64,000 nt of DNA, from the NCBI RefSeq assembly GCF_901827175.1, contig NZ_LR594662.1, positions 4,154,001 to 4,218,000 on the forward strand, given 5' to 3'. This DNA is from Variovorax sp. RA8 (GTDB lineage: Bacteria > Pseudomonadota > Gammaproteobacteria > Burkholderiales > Burkholderiaceae_C). Below the pieces are notes generated by a model. It was not told where the DNA came from. It made no database searches and saw only the letters and a program-made list of their open reading frames with translations. Numbering within the stretch: the first letter of the stretch is position 1; each line of letters opens with the position of its first letter. The translations under genes were made by a program, and so were the position numbers. This document shows, one piece after another, positions 22,441-30,148 of this stretch.

Positions 22441-24522
22441 TCAGGGCGTGACGAGCTCGCGCAGCGCTGCCTCGAAGGCGGCCTCGTCTTCCAGCCGCCG
22501 CATCGGCGGCAAGGCGGACAGCAGCCGGCGCCCGTAGCCCATTGCCACGAGCCGGGTGTCGCAGATCGCCAGCACGCCACGATCCGTCTCGCGCCGGATC
22601 AGCCGGCCAGCGCCCTGCTTGAGTGCCACCGCCGCCTCCGGAAGCGAATAGTCGCCGAAGGCGCTGCGGCCCTGCGATTCGAGGCGCTGCGAGCGCGCCT
22701 CGACCAACGGATCGTTGGGCGGCGGGAAGGGCAGTTTGTCGATGACCACCAGCTGCAGGGCGTCGCCGGGTGCGTCGAAGCCCTCCCAGAACGAGGCCGA
22801 CGCCACCAGCACGCAGCCGGCTCGGCCGTGCGAGGCACCCTCGCGGAAGCGCTCCATCAGCACCCGCTTGGGCAGCTCGCCCTGCACCAGCACCTCGGGC
22901 CTGCGCGCGGCATCCATGGGCTCGAAGTGCTGGCGGATGGCGTCGCCGATGGTGCGCAGGGCGCGCAGCGTGGTCGTCAGCACCAGCGTGCGCCCGCCCA
23001 GCACGGCTGCCCCCTGCGCGGCGAGCCGTGCCACCTGCGCGCTGTGCGCCGGATCGCTGGGCTTCGGAAATGCACGCGGGACGTAGAGCGCCGCCTGACG
23101 CGCGTAGTCGAAGGGGCTCTGCACGCGAAGAACTTCAGCGTCCTCGAGGCCGCAGGGCTCGGTGAACCAGCGCAGCTTCGGATCGTCGCCCAACGTGGCC
23201 GAGGTGAACACCCAGGCGCGTCCCTGCTCCTGCGCGTCGCCCTGTCCGGTCTTGAGGACCCGCGTGCGCACCGCTTCGGCAATGTCCAGCGGCGACTCGA
23301 CCAGTCTGAGCTGCGTGCCCACGTCCACCCAGCGCACCGACTCCGGCGCGCAGGGCTTGGCGAAGCGCGCTGCGCGTTCGGCCAGCTGCTCGGCGCGCTC
23401 GTGCAGCCGCACGAAATCGGGCGAGAGCTCACTCACCGTGTCCAGGCCGCGGGCCGCTTCCGCGAAGGCGTGCTTCAACGCATCGAGCGCGCCCTGCCAC
23501 GCTTCGGCCGGCACCCCTTCCGGCGCCGAGCCTGCCCAGCGCAGCTTGGCCCCCGGCCATTGTTTGCCGGCGGCCAAACGCAGTTCCCTGGCAGCGTGCT
23601 CGGTCGCTGCGACGAGTTGCTGCCAGTCGACCAGGCCACGCGCTTGCTGCAAGCCGGCCGCGAGCATGTCGCGCGCGAAGTCCAGCGCCTGCCCGCTGCC
23701 CAACTGCGCACCAAGAAACTGCACACCGGTCTCGTTGAGCTGGTGGGCCTCGTCGAACACCACCACACGGACCGTCGGCAGCAATTCGGCCATGCCCGAC
23801 TCGCGCACCGCCAGGTCGGCGAAAAACAGGTGATGGTTGATCACCACCACATCGGCCGCCATGGCCTCGCGCCGGGCGAGGTTGACGTGGCAGGGCTTGA
23901 ACTGCGGGCATTGGGCGCCGAGGCAGTTGTCGCGGGTGGAGGTGACCAGCGGGATCAGCGGCGAGCGCTCATCCAGCCCCGGCAGCTCGGCCAGGTCGCC
24001 GGTGCGGGTGGCCTTGGACCACTGCTCGATCTTCGCCAGCGTGCGGAGGCTGCCGCGCTCGGGCAGGCTCGCGTCGTGGCGGGCCTGGTCGAGCCGGTGC
24101 AGGCACAGGTAGCTGGCGCGGCCCTTGAGCAGGGCCGTGCGCAACGGCAGGCCCAGCGCTTCGACCAGCCGCGGCAGATCACGGCCGAAGAGCTGGTCCT
24201 GCAGGGCCTTGGTGGCCGTCGACAGCAGCACGCGCTCGCCGCTCAGCAGGGCCGGTACCAGGTAGGAGAAGGTCTTGCCGACGCCGGTGCCTGCCTCCAC
24301 CACCAGCACGCCTCCCTCGTCGATGGCACGGGCCACGGCCAGCGCCATCTGGGTCTGGCCTTCGCGTTCGCGGAACTGCTCGGCCGCCTGCGAGAGCACG
24401 CCGTGCTGGGCGAAGGCGGCCTCGACTTCGGCCGCCAAGTGGCCGGCCTCCCGCGGCGCGTGGGCAGGCTCGACGGACGCCGCGTCCGCCTCGAAATCTT
24501 CTGGCCAATCGACGATCGACAT
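22441..24522 (-). CDS. DinG-family (XPD-like) iron-sulfur DNA helicase
   Basis: 693 residues. Walker A is VVEAGTGVGKTFSYL, the DEAH box is VVFDEAHQLNETG, and four cysteines in YLCLHRL and CLGAQCPQFKPC match the [4Fe-4S] site of XPD/DinG helicases. C-terminal motifs ASASFWEGFDAPGD and GAGRLIRRETDRG complete the helicase core. The family unwinds DNA 5' to 3', including R-loops and G-quadruplexes; proteobacterial YoaA-type proteins act in repair. ATG 24522 (MSIVDWPEDFEAD) shares one base with the preceding stop (TGATG). Which subfamily (DinG or YoaA) is not decided by sequence reading. Confidence 0.92.
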   Translation of the reverse strand: MSIVDWPEDFEADAASVEPAHAPREAGHLAAEVEAAFAQHGVLSQAAEQFREREGQTQMALAVARAIDEGGVLVVEAGTGVGKTFSYLVPALLSGERVLLSTATKALQDQLFGRDLPRLVEALGLPLRTALLKGRASYLCLHRLDQARHDASLPERGSLRTLAKIEQWSKATRTGDLAELPGLDERSPLIPLVTSTRDNCLGAQCPQFKPCHVNLARREAMAADVVVINHHLFFADLAVRESGMAELLPTVRVVVFDEAHQLNETGVQFLGAQLGSGQALDFARDMLAAGLQQARGLVDWQQLVAATEHAARELRLAAGKQWPGAKLRWAGSAPEGVPAEAWQGALDALKHAFAEAARGLDTVSELSPDFVRLHERAEQLAERAARFAKPCAPESVRWVDVGTQLRLVESPLDIAEAVRTRVLKTGQGDAQEQGRAWVFTSATLGDDPKLRWFTEPCGLEDAEVLRVQSPFDYARQAALYVPRAFPKPSDPAHSAQVARLAAQGAAVLGGRTLVLTTTLRALRTIGDAIRQHFEPMDAARRPEVLVQGELPKRVLMERFREGASHGRAGCVLVASASFWEGFDAPGDALQLVVIDKLPFPPPNDPLVEARSQRLESQGRSAFGDYSLPEAAVALKQGAGRLIRRETDRGVLAICDTRLVAMGYGRRLLSALPPMRRLEDEAAFEAALRELVTP

Positions 24523-24728
24523 CAGGCTGGCTCTTGTGGGTCGAGCAGGCGCTCCAGCCGCGCGATGCAGTCCCGCAGGAACAGGCGCTTCTTCTTCAGC
24601 CGGCGCAGCAGCAGGTCGTCGCGCGGCTCGATGGTCTCGGCGAGCCGGTCGATGGCGGCATCCAGGTCGGCATGCTCCATGCGCAATTCGATCAGCTGAC
24701 GAGAGAAGGAGTGGAGATTGGAGTCCAA
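24522..24728 (-). CDS. DUF465 (YdcH-like) small protein
   Basis: About 68 residues, strongly helical: SFSRQLIELRMEHADLDAAI and DLLLRRLKKKRLFLRDCIAR. Length, charge and the H-x-x-L-D-x-x-I pattern fit DUF465/YdcH, whose function is unknown. The start is uncertain: TTG 24728 gives the normal family length, ATG 24680 would remove 16 residues, and no clear ribosome site is present. It is translationally coupled to the downstream helicase gene. Confidence 0.65.
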   Translation of the reverse strand: MDSNLHSFSRQLIELRMEHADLDAAIDRLAETIEPRDDLLLRRLKKKRLFLRDCIARLERLLDPQEPA

Positions 24729-24816
24729 GGGATGATGCGAAGACGTGACGGAGTGCTTTCCGGCTTCGCTCGGGTTGACTCGATAATGTACGTCCTCGTT
24801 CCCACTTGCCAGACCC

Positions 24817-25632
24817 ATGCAGGACTCCGCCAGCGCAGCCACGCCCCAGACTCGAGGCTTTCGGCTCGCCGCCGCCACCGGCCTCCACAAGGGCGACCGC
24901 CCGTACCAGCAGGACCAGGTCCTGGTGATGAACCACCCGCGGGCGGCGGGCTGCGTGCTCGGCGTGGTCGCCGACGGCATGGGAGGCCGCAGCGGCGGAC
25001 GCAAGGCCTCGGACCAGGTGCTGATGACGGCGCGCCAGCTGTTCGCCCGCTACAAGCCCGGACACGACGAGGCGGTGCATGTGCTGCGGCAGCTGCTCGA
25101 GGAAGCCAACACGGTCATCAAGCTGACCGCCCTTTCCAGCGAGCAGGAGCCGCACAGCACCGTGGCCGCCTTCCTGATGAACCCCGAGGGCGACTGCGCC
25201 TGGATCCATGCAGGAGACTCGCGCATCTACCACTTCCGGCGCGGCCAGCTGGTCAAGCGCACCAAGGACCACTCCTATGTGCAGGTGCTGGTGGACCGCG
25301 GCGAGATCAGCGAGGCGGAGGCCAACATCCACCCGCAAAGCAACATCCTGCTCGGCTGCCTGGGCATGAAGTCCACGCCGCCACCGGTCGACATCCACCT
25401 CGTTCCCAAGCTGGAGCCCGACGATCTGCTGCTGGCCTGCAGCGACGGCCTCTGGCACTACTTCAAGCCGGAGGAGATGGGCCGCGTGCTGGCCGAGCAA
25501 TCGCCGCGCGCCGCTGCGGAGCTGCTGGTGGCCGAGGCGCGAAAGCGGGCACGCGGAACCGGCGACAACATTTCGCTGGCCATCCTCAAGCTCGAAGCCC
25601 TCCCCGACCCGCAAGACGCGGAAGAGGACTGA
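24817..25632 (+). CDS. PP2C-type serine/threonine protein phosphatase
   Basis: 271 residues. The metal-binding motifs are complete: DRPYQQDQ (near residue 27), VVADGMGGRSGG, AWIHAGDSRIY, LLACSDGLW and GTGDNISL. These Mn/Mg-dependent phosphatases remove phosphate from Ser/Thr in bacterial regulatory proteins. No Hanks-type kinase is nearby, so its partner is elsewhere. No membrane segment is present. It is a single plus-strand gene divergent from the helicase pair. Confidence 0.92.
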   Translation: MQDSASAATPQTRGFRLAAATGLHKGDRPYQQDQVLVMNHPRAAGCVLGVVADGMGGRSGGRKASDQVLMTARQLFARYKPGHDEAVHVLRQLLEEANTVIKLTALSSEQEPHSTVAAFLMNPEGDCAWIHAGDSRIYHFRRGQLVKRTKDHSYVQVLVDRGEISEAEANIHPQSNILLGCLGMKSTPPPVDIHLVPKLEPDDLLLACSDGLWHYFKPEEMGRVLAEQSPRAAAELLVAEARKRARGTGDNISLAILKLEALPDPQDAEED

Positions 25633-25648
25633 TCTTCCGCACCCGGGT

Positions 25649-26293
25649 TCAGGGCGGCGCGGGCAGCGGCGCCGCGCGCGGCTTGGTGTTCTCGGCGTTG
25701 CGCCGCTCGCGATCGCGGCGATGCTGCTCCGCCCGTTCGAGCCTGCGCTCGTGGGCTTCGCGATTGGCGGGGGCTTCGGCACGCCGACTTGCGGCCTTGG
25801 CCTGCTCCTCGGCTTGGGCCCGCTGCTTCTGTTCGAACTGCCGCTGCTTCTCAGCCGCCTCGGAGGCGATGCGGGCGCGATCCTGGGCATGGTCCGCGGC
25901 GCGCTGTTCGCGCTCCTGCTGCGACTTCAGGGACTTTTCCTGCTCCGCCGCCGTGTCCTGGGCGCGGGGGCTCGCCTTCTTCTCCTCGAGCCGATCGAGC
26001 GCGGCCGCGCCGCGCCGCTTGCGCTCGATGTCATTCATCGCCGCCTCCTGGCGCTTGATGTTCTCGGTGGCCTCGCGGCGGCGGCGGCGGCTGTCGTCCA
26101 GGCAGCTCTGGACAGCGAACTTCTGGTAGCAGGCCGCCTGCTCGGTGGCGAAGCGCTCCTCGACCACCTTGCGCTCTTGATCCAGGCGCGCGCGCTCGGC
26201 CGCGAAGTCGGCCTGGCCGCTGGTGGCGGTGGTCTGCGCCCACAGCGGCACGGCGCCGAGGAAGATCATCAGGGGAAAGAGCAGCTTCTTCAT
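25649..26293 (-). CDS. Putative periplasmic coiled-coil protein
   Basis: 214 residues. MKKLLFPLMIFLGAVPLWAQ is a signal peptide; the mature chain is nearly all charged helix (Glu/Arg/Gln/Ala repeats such as EREQRAADHAQDRARIASEA). Two cysteines (ACYQKFAVQSCLDD, near residues 56 and 64) could form a disulfide. The tail is Pro/Ala-rich. No function can be assigned. ATG 26293 overlaps the zapE stop by four bases, so it is co-translated with zapE. Confidence 0.7.
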   Translation of the reverse strand: MKKLLFPLMIFLGAVPLWAQTTATSGQADFAAERARLDQERKVVEERFATEQAACYQKFAVQSCLDDSRRRRREATENIKRQEAAMNDIERKRRGAAALDRLEEKKASPRAQDTAAEQEKSLKSQQEREQRAADHAQDRARIASEAAEKQRQFEQKQRAQAEEQAKAASRRAEAPANREAHERRLERAEQHRRDRERRNAENTKPRAAPLPAPP

Positions 26294-27387
26294 GTGAGGC
26301 GGGTGTCCACGATGCGTCGCTCCTGCGCAAGGAACTCGGTCGACTGCATCTCGTTGAGCCTCGAGACGGTACGCGGGAATTCGTGGGCCAGCGGCCCTTC
26401 GGTGTACAAGGCCTCGGGGGGAACCTCGGCCGACATGATGAGTTTCACGCGCCGATCGTAGAACACGTCGATCAGCCATGTGAAACGACGTGCTTCAGAG
26501 GCCATGCGCACCGGCATGTGAGGCACGTCGGACAGCAGCACAGTGTGGAACTGGCTGGCGATCTCGAGGTAGTCGTTCTGCGAGCGGGGGCCACCGCACA
26601 GGGTCTTGAAATCGAACCAGACCACGCCGCCAGCCTTGCGCCGCGCATGGATCTCGCGCGCCTCGATGTGCAGCACCGGGTTCTCGTCGGCGCTCTCGGC
26701 CAGGCGCTCGAAGGCGTGGCGCATCTCCTTGTCGGCCGCCGCGCCGTTGGGTGTGAGATAGAGCTTGACCTGCTCCAGAGTGCGGCGGCGGTAGTCGGTG
26801 CCGTTGTCGACGTTGACCACTTCGAGACGCTGGTTGAGCAACTCGATCGCCGGCAGGATGCGGTCGCGGTGCAGGCCGCCCGGATAGAGATCGTCGGGCC
26901 TGAAGTTCGAGGTGGTCACGAAGCCCACGTCGTTGTCGAACAACGCCGCCAGCAGCCGGTGCAGGATCATCGCGTCGGTGATGTCCGCGACATGGAACTC
27001 GTCGAAGCAGATCAGCTTGTAGCGCTTGGCGATACGGCGCCCGAGCTCTTCCAGCGGGTTGACCGTGCCCTGCAGCTCGGCCAGCTCGCGGTGCACCTCG
27101 CGCATGAACTCGTGGAAGTGCAGCCGCGTCTTGCGCCGCAGCGGCACCGCGTTGAAGAAGCAGTCCATCAGGAAGCTCTTGCCACGCCCCACCCCGCCGT
27201 ACATGTAGACGCCGCGCGGGATCTCGGGCCGGTTGATGAGCTTCTTGAAGGCGTTGGAGCGCTGCGACTTGTACGCCGCCCACTCGCTGGCGCAGCGCTC
27301 GAGCGCCTCCACGGCGCGCAGCTGCGCGGGGTCGCTCTGGTACCCCCGCGCAACCAGCTCCGCTTCGTAGGCCTGTTTGACGCTCAA
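26290..27387 (-). CDS. zapE: Cell-division ATPase ZapE (AFG1 family)
   Basis: 365 residues. Walker A GGVGRGKSFLMD, preceded by RGVYMYGG, and Walker B KLICFDEFHVADI; the C-terminal FDFKTLCGGPRSQNDYLE is typical of the family. ZapE is a Z-ring-associated ATPase; mitochondrial AFG1/LACE1 homologues help turn over membrane-complex subunits. ATG 27387 (MSVKQAYEAELVARGY) follows lpdA by four bases, so it probably belongs to the odh operon transcript. Confidence 0.94.
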   Translation of the reverse strand: MSVKQAYEAELVARGYQSDPAQLRAVEALERCASEWAAYKSQRSNAFKKLINRPEIPRGVYMYGGVGRGKSFLMDCFFNAVPLRRKTRLHFHEFMREVHRELAELQGTVNPLEELGRRIAKRYKLICFDEFHVADITDAMILHRLLAALFDNDVGFVTTSNFRPDDLYPGGLHRDRILPAIELLNQRLEVVNVDNGTDYRRRTLEQVKLYLTPNGAAADKEMRHAFERLAESADENPVLHIEAREIHARRKAGGVVWFDFKTLCGGPRSQNDYLEIASQFHTVLLSDVPHMPVRMASEARRFTWLIDVFYDRRVKLIMSAEVPPEALYTEGPLAHEFPRTVSRLNEMQSTEFLAQERRIVDTRLT

Positions 27388-27391
27388 GGGG

Positions 27392-28822
27392 TCAGAAATT
27401 CAGCGTGCGCTTGTCCACCGCGAGCGCCGCTTCCTTCGTCGCTTCCGAGAGCGAGGGATGCGCATGGCAGATGCGCGCGATGTCCTCGGCGCTGGCCTTG
27501 AACTCCATCGCCACCACGGCCTCGGAGATCAGCTCGCTGGCCATCGGCCCGACGATGTGCACGCCGAGGATCTCGTCCGTCGCCGCATCGGCCAGGAACT
27601 TGACCATGCCCGTCGTGTCGCCGAGCGCGCGGGCGCGCCCGTTGGCCAGGAAGGGGAAGGTGCCGGCCTTGTAGGCGCGGCCCTCGGCCTTGAGCTGCTG
27701 CTCCGTCTGGCCGACCCAGGCGATCTCGGGCGAGGTGTAGATCACCCATGGGATGGTGTTGAAGTTCACGTGGCCGTGCTGGCCGGCGATGCGCTCGGCC
27801 ACCGCCACGCCTTCTTCTTCCGCCTTGTGCGCGAGCATCGGGCCGCGCACCACGTCGCCGATGGCCCACACATTGGGCAGGCTGGTCCGGCACTCTTCGT
27901 CGACCACGATCGCGCCACGCTCGTCGAGCTTCAGGCCCACCGCCTCGGGGTTGAGGCCGATGGTGTTGGGCACGCGGCCGATCGAGACGATCAGCTTGTC
28001 GACCTCGAGCGTCTGCGCCTCGCCCTTGGCATTGGTCCAGGCGATCGTCACGCCCTTCTTGCCGGACTTGACTTCGCCCACCTTCACGCCGAGCTCGATC
28101 TTCAAGCCCTGCTTGACGAAGGCCTTGTGCGCCTCCTTGGCGATCTGCTCGTCCACCGCGCCCAGGAAGGTAGGCAGCGCTTCGAGCACCGTGACCTCCG
28201 AACCCAGCCGGCGCCAGACCGAACCCATCTCGAGCCCGATCACGCCGGAGCCGATCAGCCCCAGCTTTTTCGGCACGGCGGGGATGCGCAGCGCGCCGTC
28301 GTTCGAGAGGATGTTCTCCTCGTCGAAGTCGGCCCCAGGCAGCGCGCGCGGGTTGGAGCCGGTCGCCACGATGATGTGCTTGCCTTCGATGGACTCCTCG
28401 GCCGCGCCGGTCACCGTCAGCTCGTAGCCCGCGCCGGACGCCTTCGCGAAGGCGCCTCGGCCATGGAAGAAGGTGATCTTGTTCTTCTTGAACAGGTAGG
28501 TGATGCCGTCGTTGTTCTGCTTCACCACAGCGTCCTTGCGGCCCAGCATCTTGTCGATGTCGAGGCCCAGGCCTTCGACCTTGATGCCGTGGTCGGCGAA
28601 GTGCTTGCCGGCATGCTCGAAATGCTCGGAGGACTGCAGCAGCGCCTTCGAGGGAATGCAGCCGATGTTGGTGCAGGTACCGCCCAGGGCGGGGCCGCCC
28701 TTGGCGTTCTTCCACTCGTCGATGCAGGCGACGTTGAAGCCGAGCTGCGCCGCGCGGATGGCCGCGACGTAGCCGCCGGGGCCGCCACCAATGACGATGA
28801 CGTCGAATTGCTTGTTGGACAT
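27392..28822 (-). CDS. lpdA: Dihydrolipoyl dehydrogenase (E3)
   Basis: 476 residues. FAD site [19 protein letters not shown], redox disulfide [20 protein letters not shown] site [14 protein letters not shown], second FAD site [19 protein letters not shown] and C-terminal HAHPSLSEA with the catalytic His-Glu pair. It reoxidises the lipoyl group of OdhB with NAD+. Third gene of odhA-odhB-lpdA, 9 bases after odhB, so it is most likely the 2-oxoglutarate dehydrogenase E3, though it may also serve other complexes. Confidence 0.97.
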   Translation of the reverse strand: MSNKQFDVIVIGGGPGGYVAAIRAAQLGFNVACIDEWKNAKGGPALGGTCTNIGCIPSKALLQSSEHFEHAGKHFADHGIKVEGLGLDIDKMLGRKDAVVKQNNDGITYLFKKNKITFFHGRGAFAKASGAGYELTVTGAAEESIEGKHIIVATGSNPRALPGADFDEENILSNDGALRIPAVPKKLGLIGSGVIGLEMGSVWRRLGSEVTVLEALPTFLGAVDEQIAKEAHKAFVKQGLKIELGVKVGEVKSGKKGVTIAWTNAKGEAQTLEVDKLIVSIGRVPNTIGLNPEAVGLKLDERGAIVVDEECRTSLPNVWAIGDVVRGPMLAHKAEEEGVAVAERIAGQHGHVNFNTIPWVIYTSPEIAWVGQTEQQLKAEGRAYKAGTFPFLANGRARALGDTTGMVKFLADAATDEILGVHIVGPMASELISEAVVAMEFKASAEDIARICHAHPSLSEATKEAALAVDKRTLNF

Positions 28823-28831
28823 CCGTGCTCC

Positions 28832-30106
28832 TTAGATGTCGAACAGCAGGCGAGCGGGGTCTTCGAGCGCCTCCTTCATGGCGACCAGGCCCAGCACGGC
28901 CTCGCGGCCGTCGATGATGCGGTGGTCATAGGACATCGCGAGGTAGTTCATCGGCCGGACCACGACCTGCCCGTTCTCGACCACGGCACGGTCCTTGGTC
29001 GCGTGCACGCCCAGGATGGCCGACTGCGGCGGGTTGATGATCGGCGTCGACAGCATCGAGCCGAACACGCCACCGTTGGAGATGGAGAAGGTGCCGCCGG
29101 TCATCTCTTCGATGCCCAGCTTGCCGTCCTTGGCCTTCTGGCCGTACTCGGCGATCTTCTTCTCGATGTCCGCGAAGCTCATCTGGTCGGCATTGCGCAG
29201 GATCGGCACCACCAGGCCGCGCGGCGAACCCACCGCGATGCCGATGTCGAAGTAGCCGTGGTAGACGATGTCGTTGCCGTCCACGGAGGCGTTGATCACC
29301 GGGTACTTCTTGAGCGCATGCACCGCCGCCTTCACGAAGAAGCTCATGAAGCCGATCTTGACGCCGTGCTCCTTCTCGAACTTCTCCTGGTAGCGCTTGC
29401 GCATCTCCATGACGGGCGCCATGTTGACCTCGTTGAAGGTGGTCAGGATGGCGTTGGTGGACTGCGACTGCAGCAGGCGCTCGGCGATGCGGGCGCGCAG
29501 GCGGCTCATCGGCACGCGCTCTTCCGGGCGCTCGCCGAGATCCGGTGCGGCGGCCGGCGAGGCGACCTGCGGCAGCGCCGCCTTGGGTGCGCCCGTGGGA
29601 ATCGCAACCGGCGCGGCGACCTTGGCGGTGGCGCCGCCCGCGACCGCGGCCAGCACGTCGCCCTTGGTGACACGGCCGTCCTTGCCGGTGCCGCTCACGT
29701 CGCCGGTCGTCAGCTTGTTGTCGGCCAGCAGCTTGGCGGCGGCCGGCATCGCAACGTCGGATTTCGAGCCGCCCGCGGCGGTGGGTGCGGCCGCGGCGGG
29801 TGCCGGCGCAGGGGCGGCGGCAGGCGCCGCCGGTGCCGCGGCGGGCGCAGCCGCGCCGGCCTTGGCGTCGGTGTCGATCTTCGCGATCACCTGCTCTGCA
29901 ACGACCGTCGCGCCGTCGCCGGCGACGATCTCGGCGAGCACGCCGGCGGAAGGTGCCGGCACCTCCAGCACGACCTTGTCGGTCTCGATCTCGATCAGGA
30001 TTTCATCGACGGCGACCGCTTCGCCGGGCTTCTTCTTCCATTGCAGCATCGTGGCCTCGGCCACGGACTCGGACAACTGGGGGACTTTGACTTCAACGAT
30101 GGACAT
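28832..30106 (-). CDS. odhB: Dihydrolipoyl succinyltransferase (E2 of 2-oxoglutarate dehydrogenase)
   Basis: 424 residues. One lipoyl domain ([13 protein letters not shown], lipoylated Lys44), an Ala/Pro linker (residues about 80-115), a peripheral subunit-binding domain ([18 protein letters not shown]) and the acyltransferase core ending [13 protein letters not shown] with the catalytic His and Asp. It moves the succinyl group from OdhA to CoA. It is 42 bases downstream of odhA and 9 upstream of lpdA. Confidence 0.97.
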   Translation of the reverse strand: MSIVEVKVPQLSESVAEATMLQWKKKPGEAVAVDEILIEIETDKVVLEVPAPSAGVLAEIVAGDGATVVAEQVIAKIDTDAKAGAAAPAAAPAAPAAAPAPAPAAAAPTAAGGSKSDVAMPAAAKLLADNKLTTGDVSGTGKDGRVTKGDVLAAVAGGATAKVAAPVAIPTGAPKAALPQVASPAAAPDLGERPEERVPMSRLRARIAERLLQSQSTNAILTTFNEVNMAPVMEMRKRYQEKFEKEHGVKIGFMSFFVKAAVHALKKYPVINASVDGNDIVYHGYFDIGIAVGSPRGLVVPILRNADQMSFADIEKKIAEYGQKAKDGKLGIEEMTGGTFSISNGGVFGSMLSTPIINPPQSAILGVHATKDRAVVENGQVVVRPMNYLAMSYDHRIIDGREAVLGLVAMKEALEDPARLLFDI

Positions 30107-30148
30107 TTTGGGATTCGCTTCGCTTCGTGTTTCTTGAGTGAGGTTGTC

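Noticed and set aside
22441..25890. Extended N-terminus of the helicase to 1149 residues
   Set aside because: The upstream part is antisense to the PP2C gene; ATG 24522 gives the normal family start.
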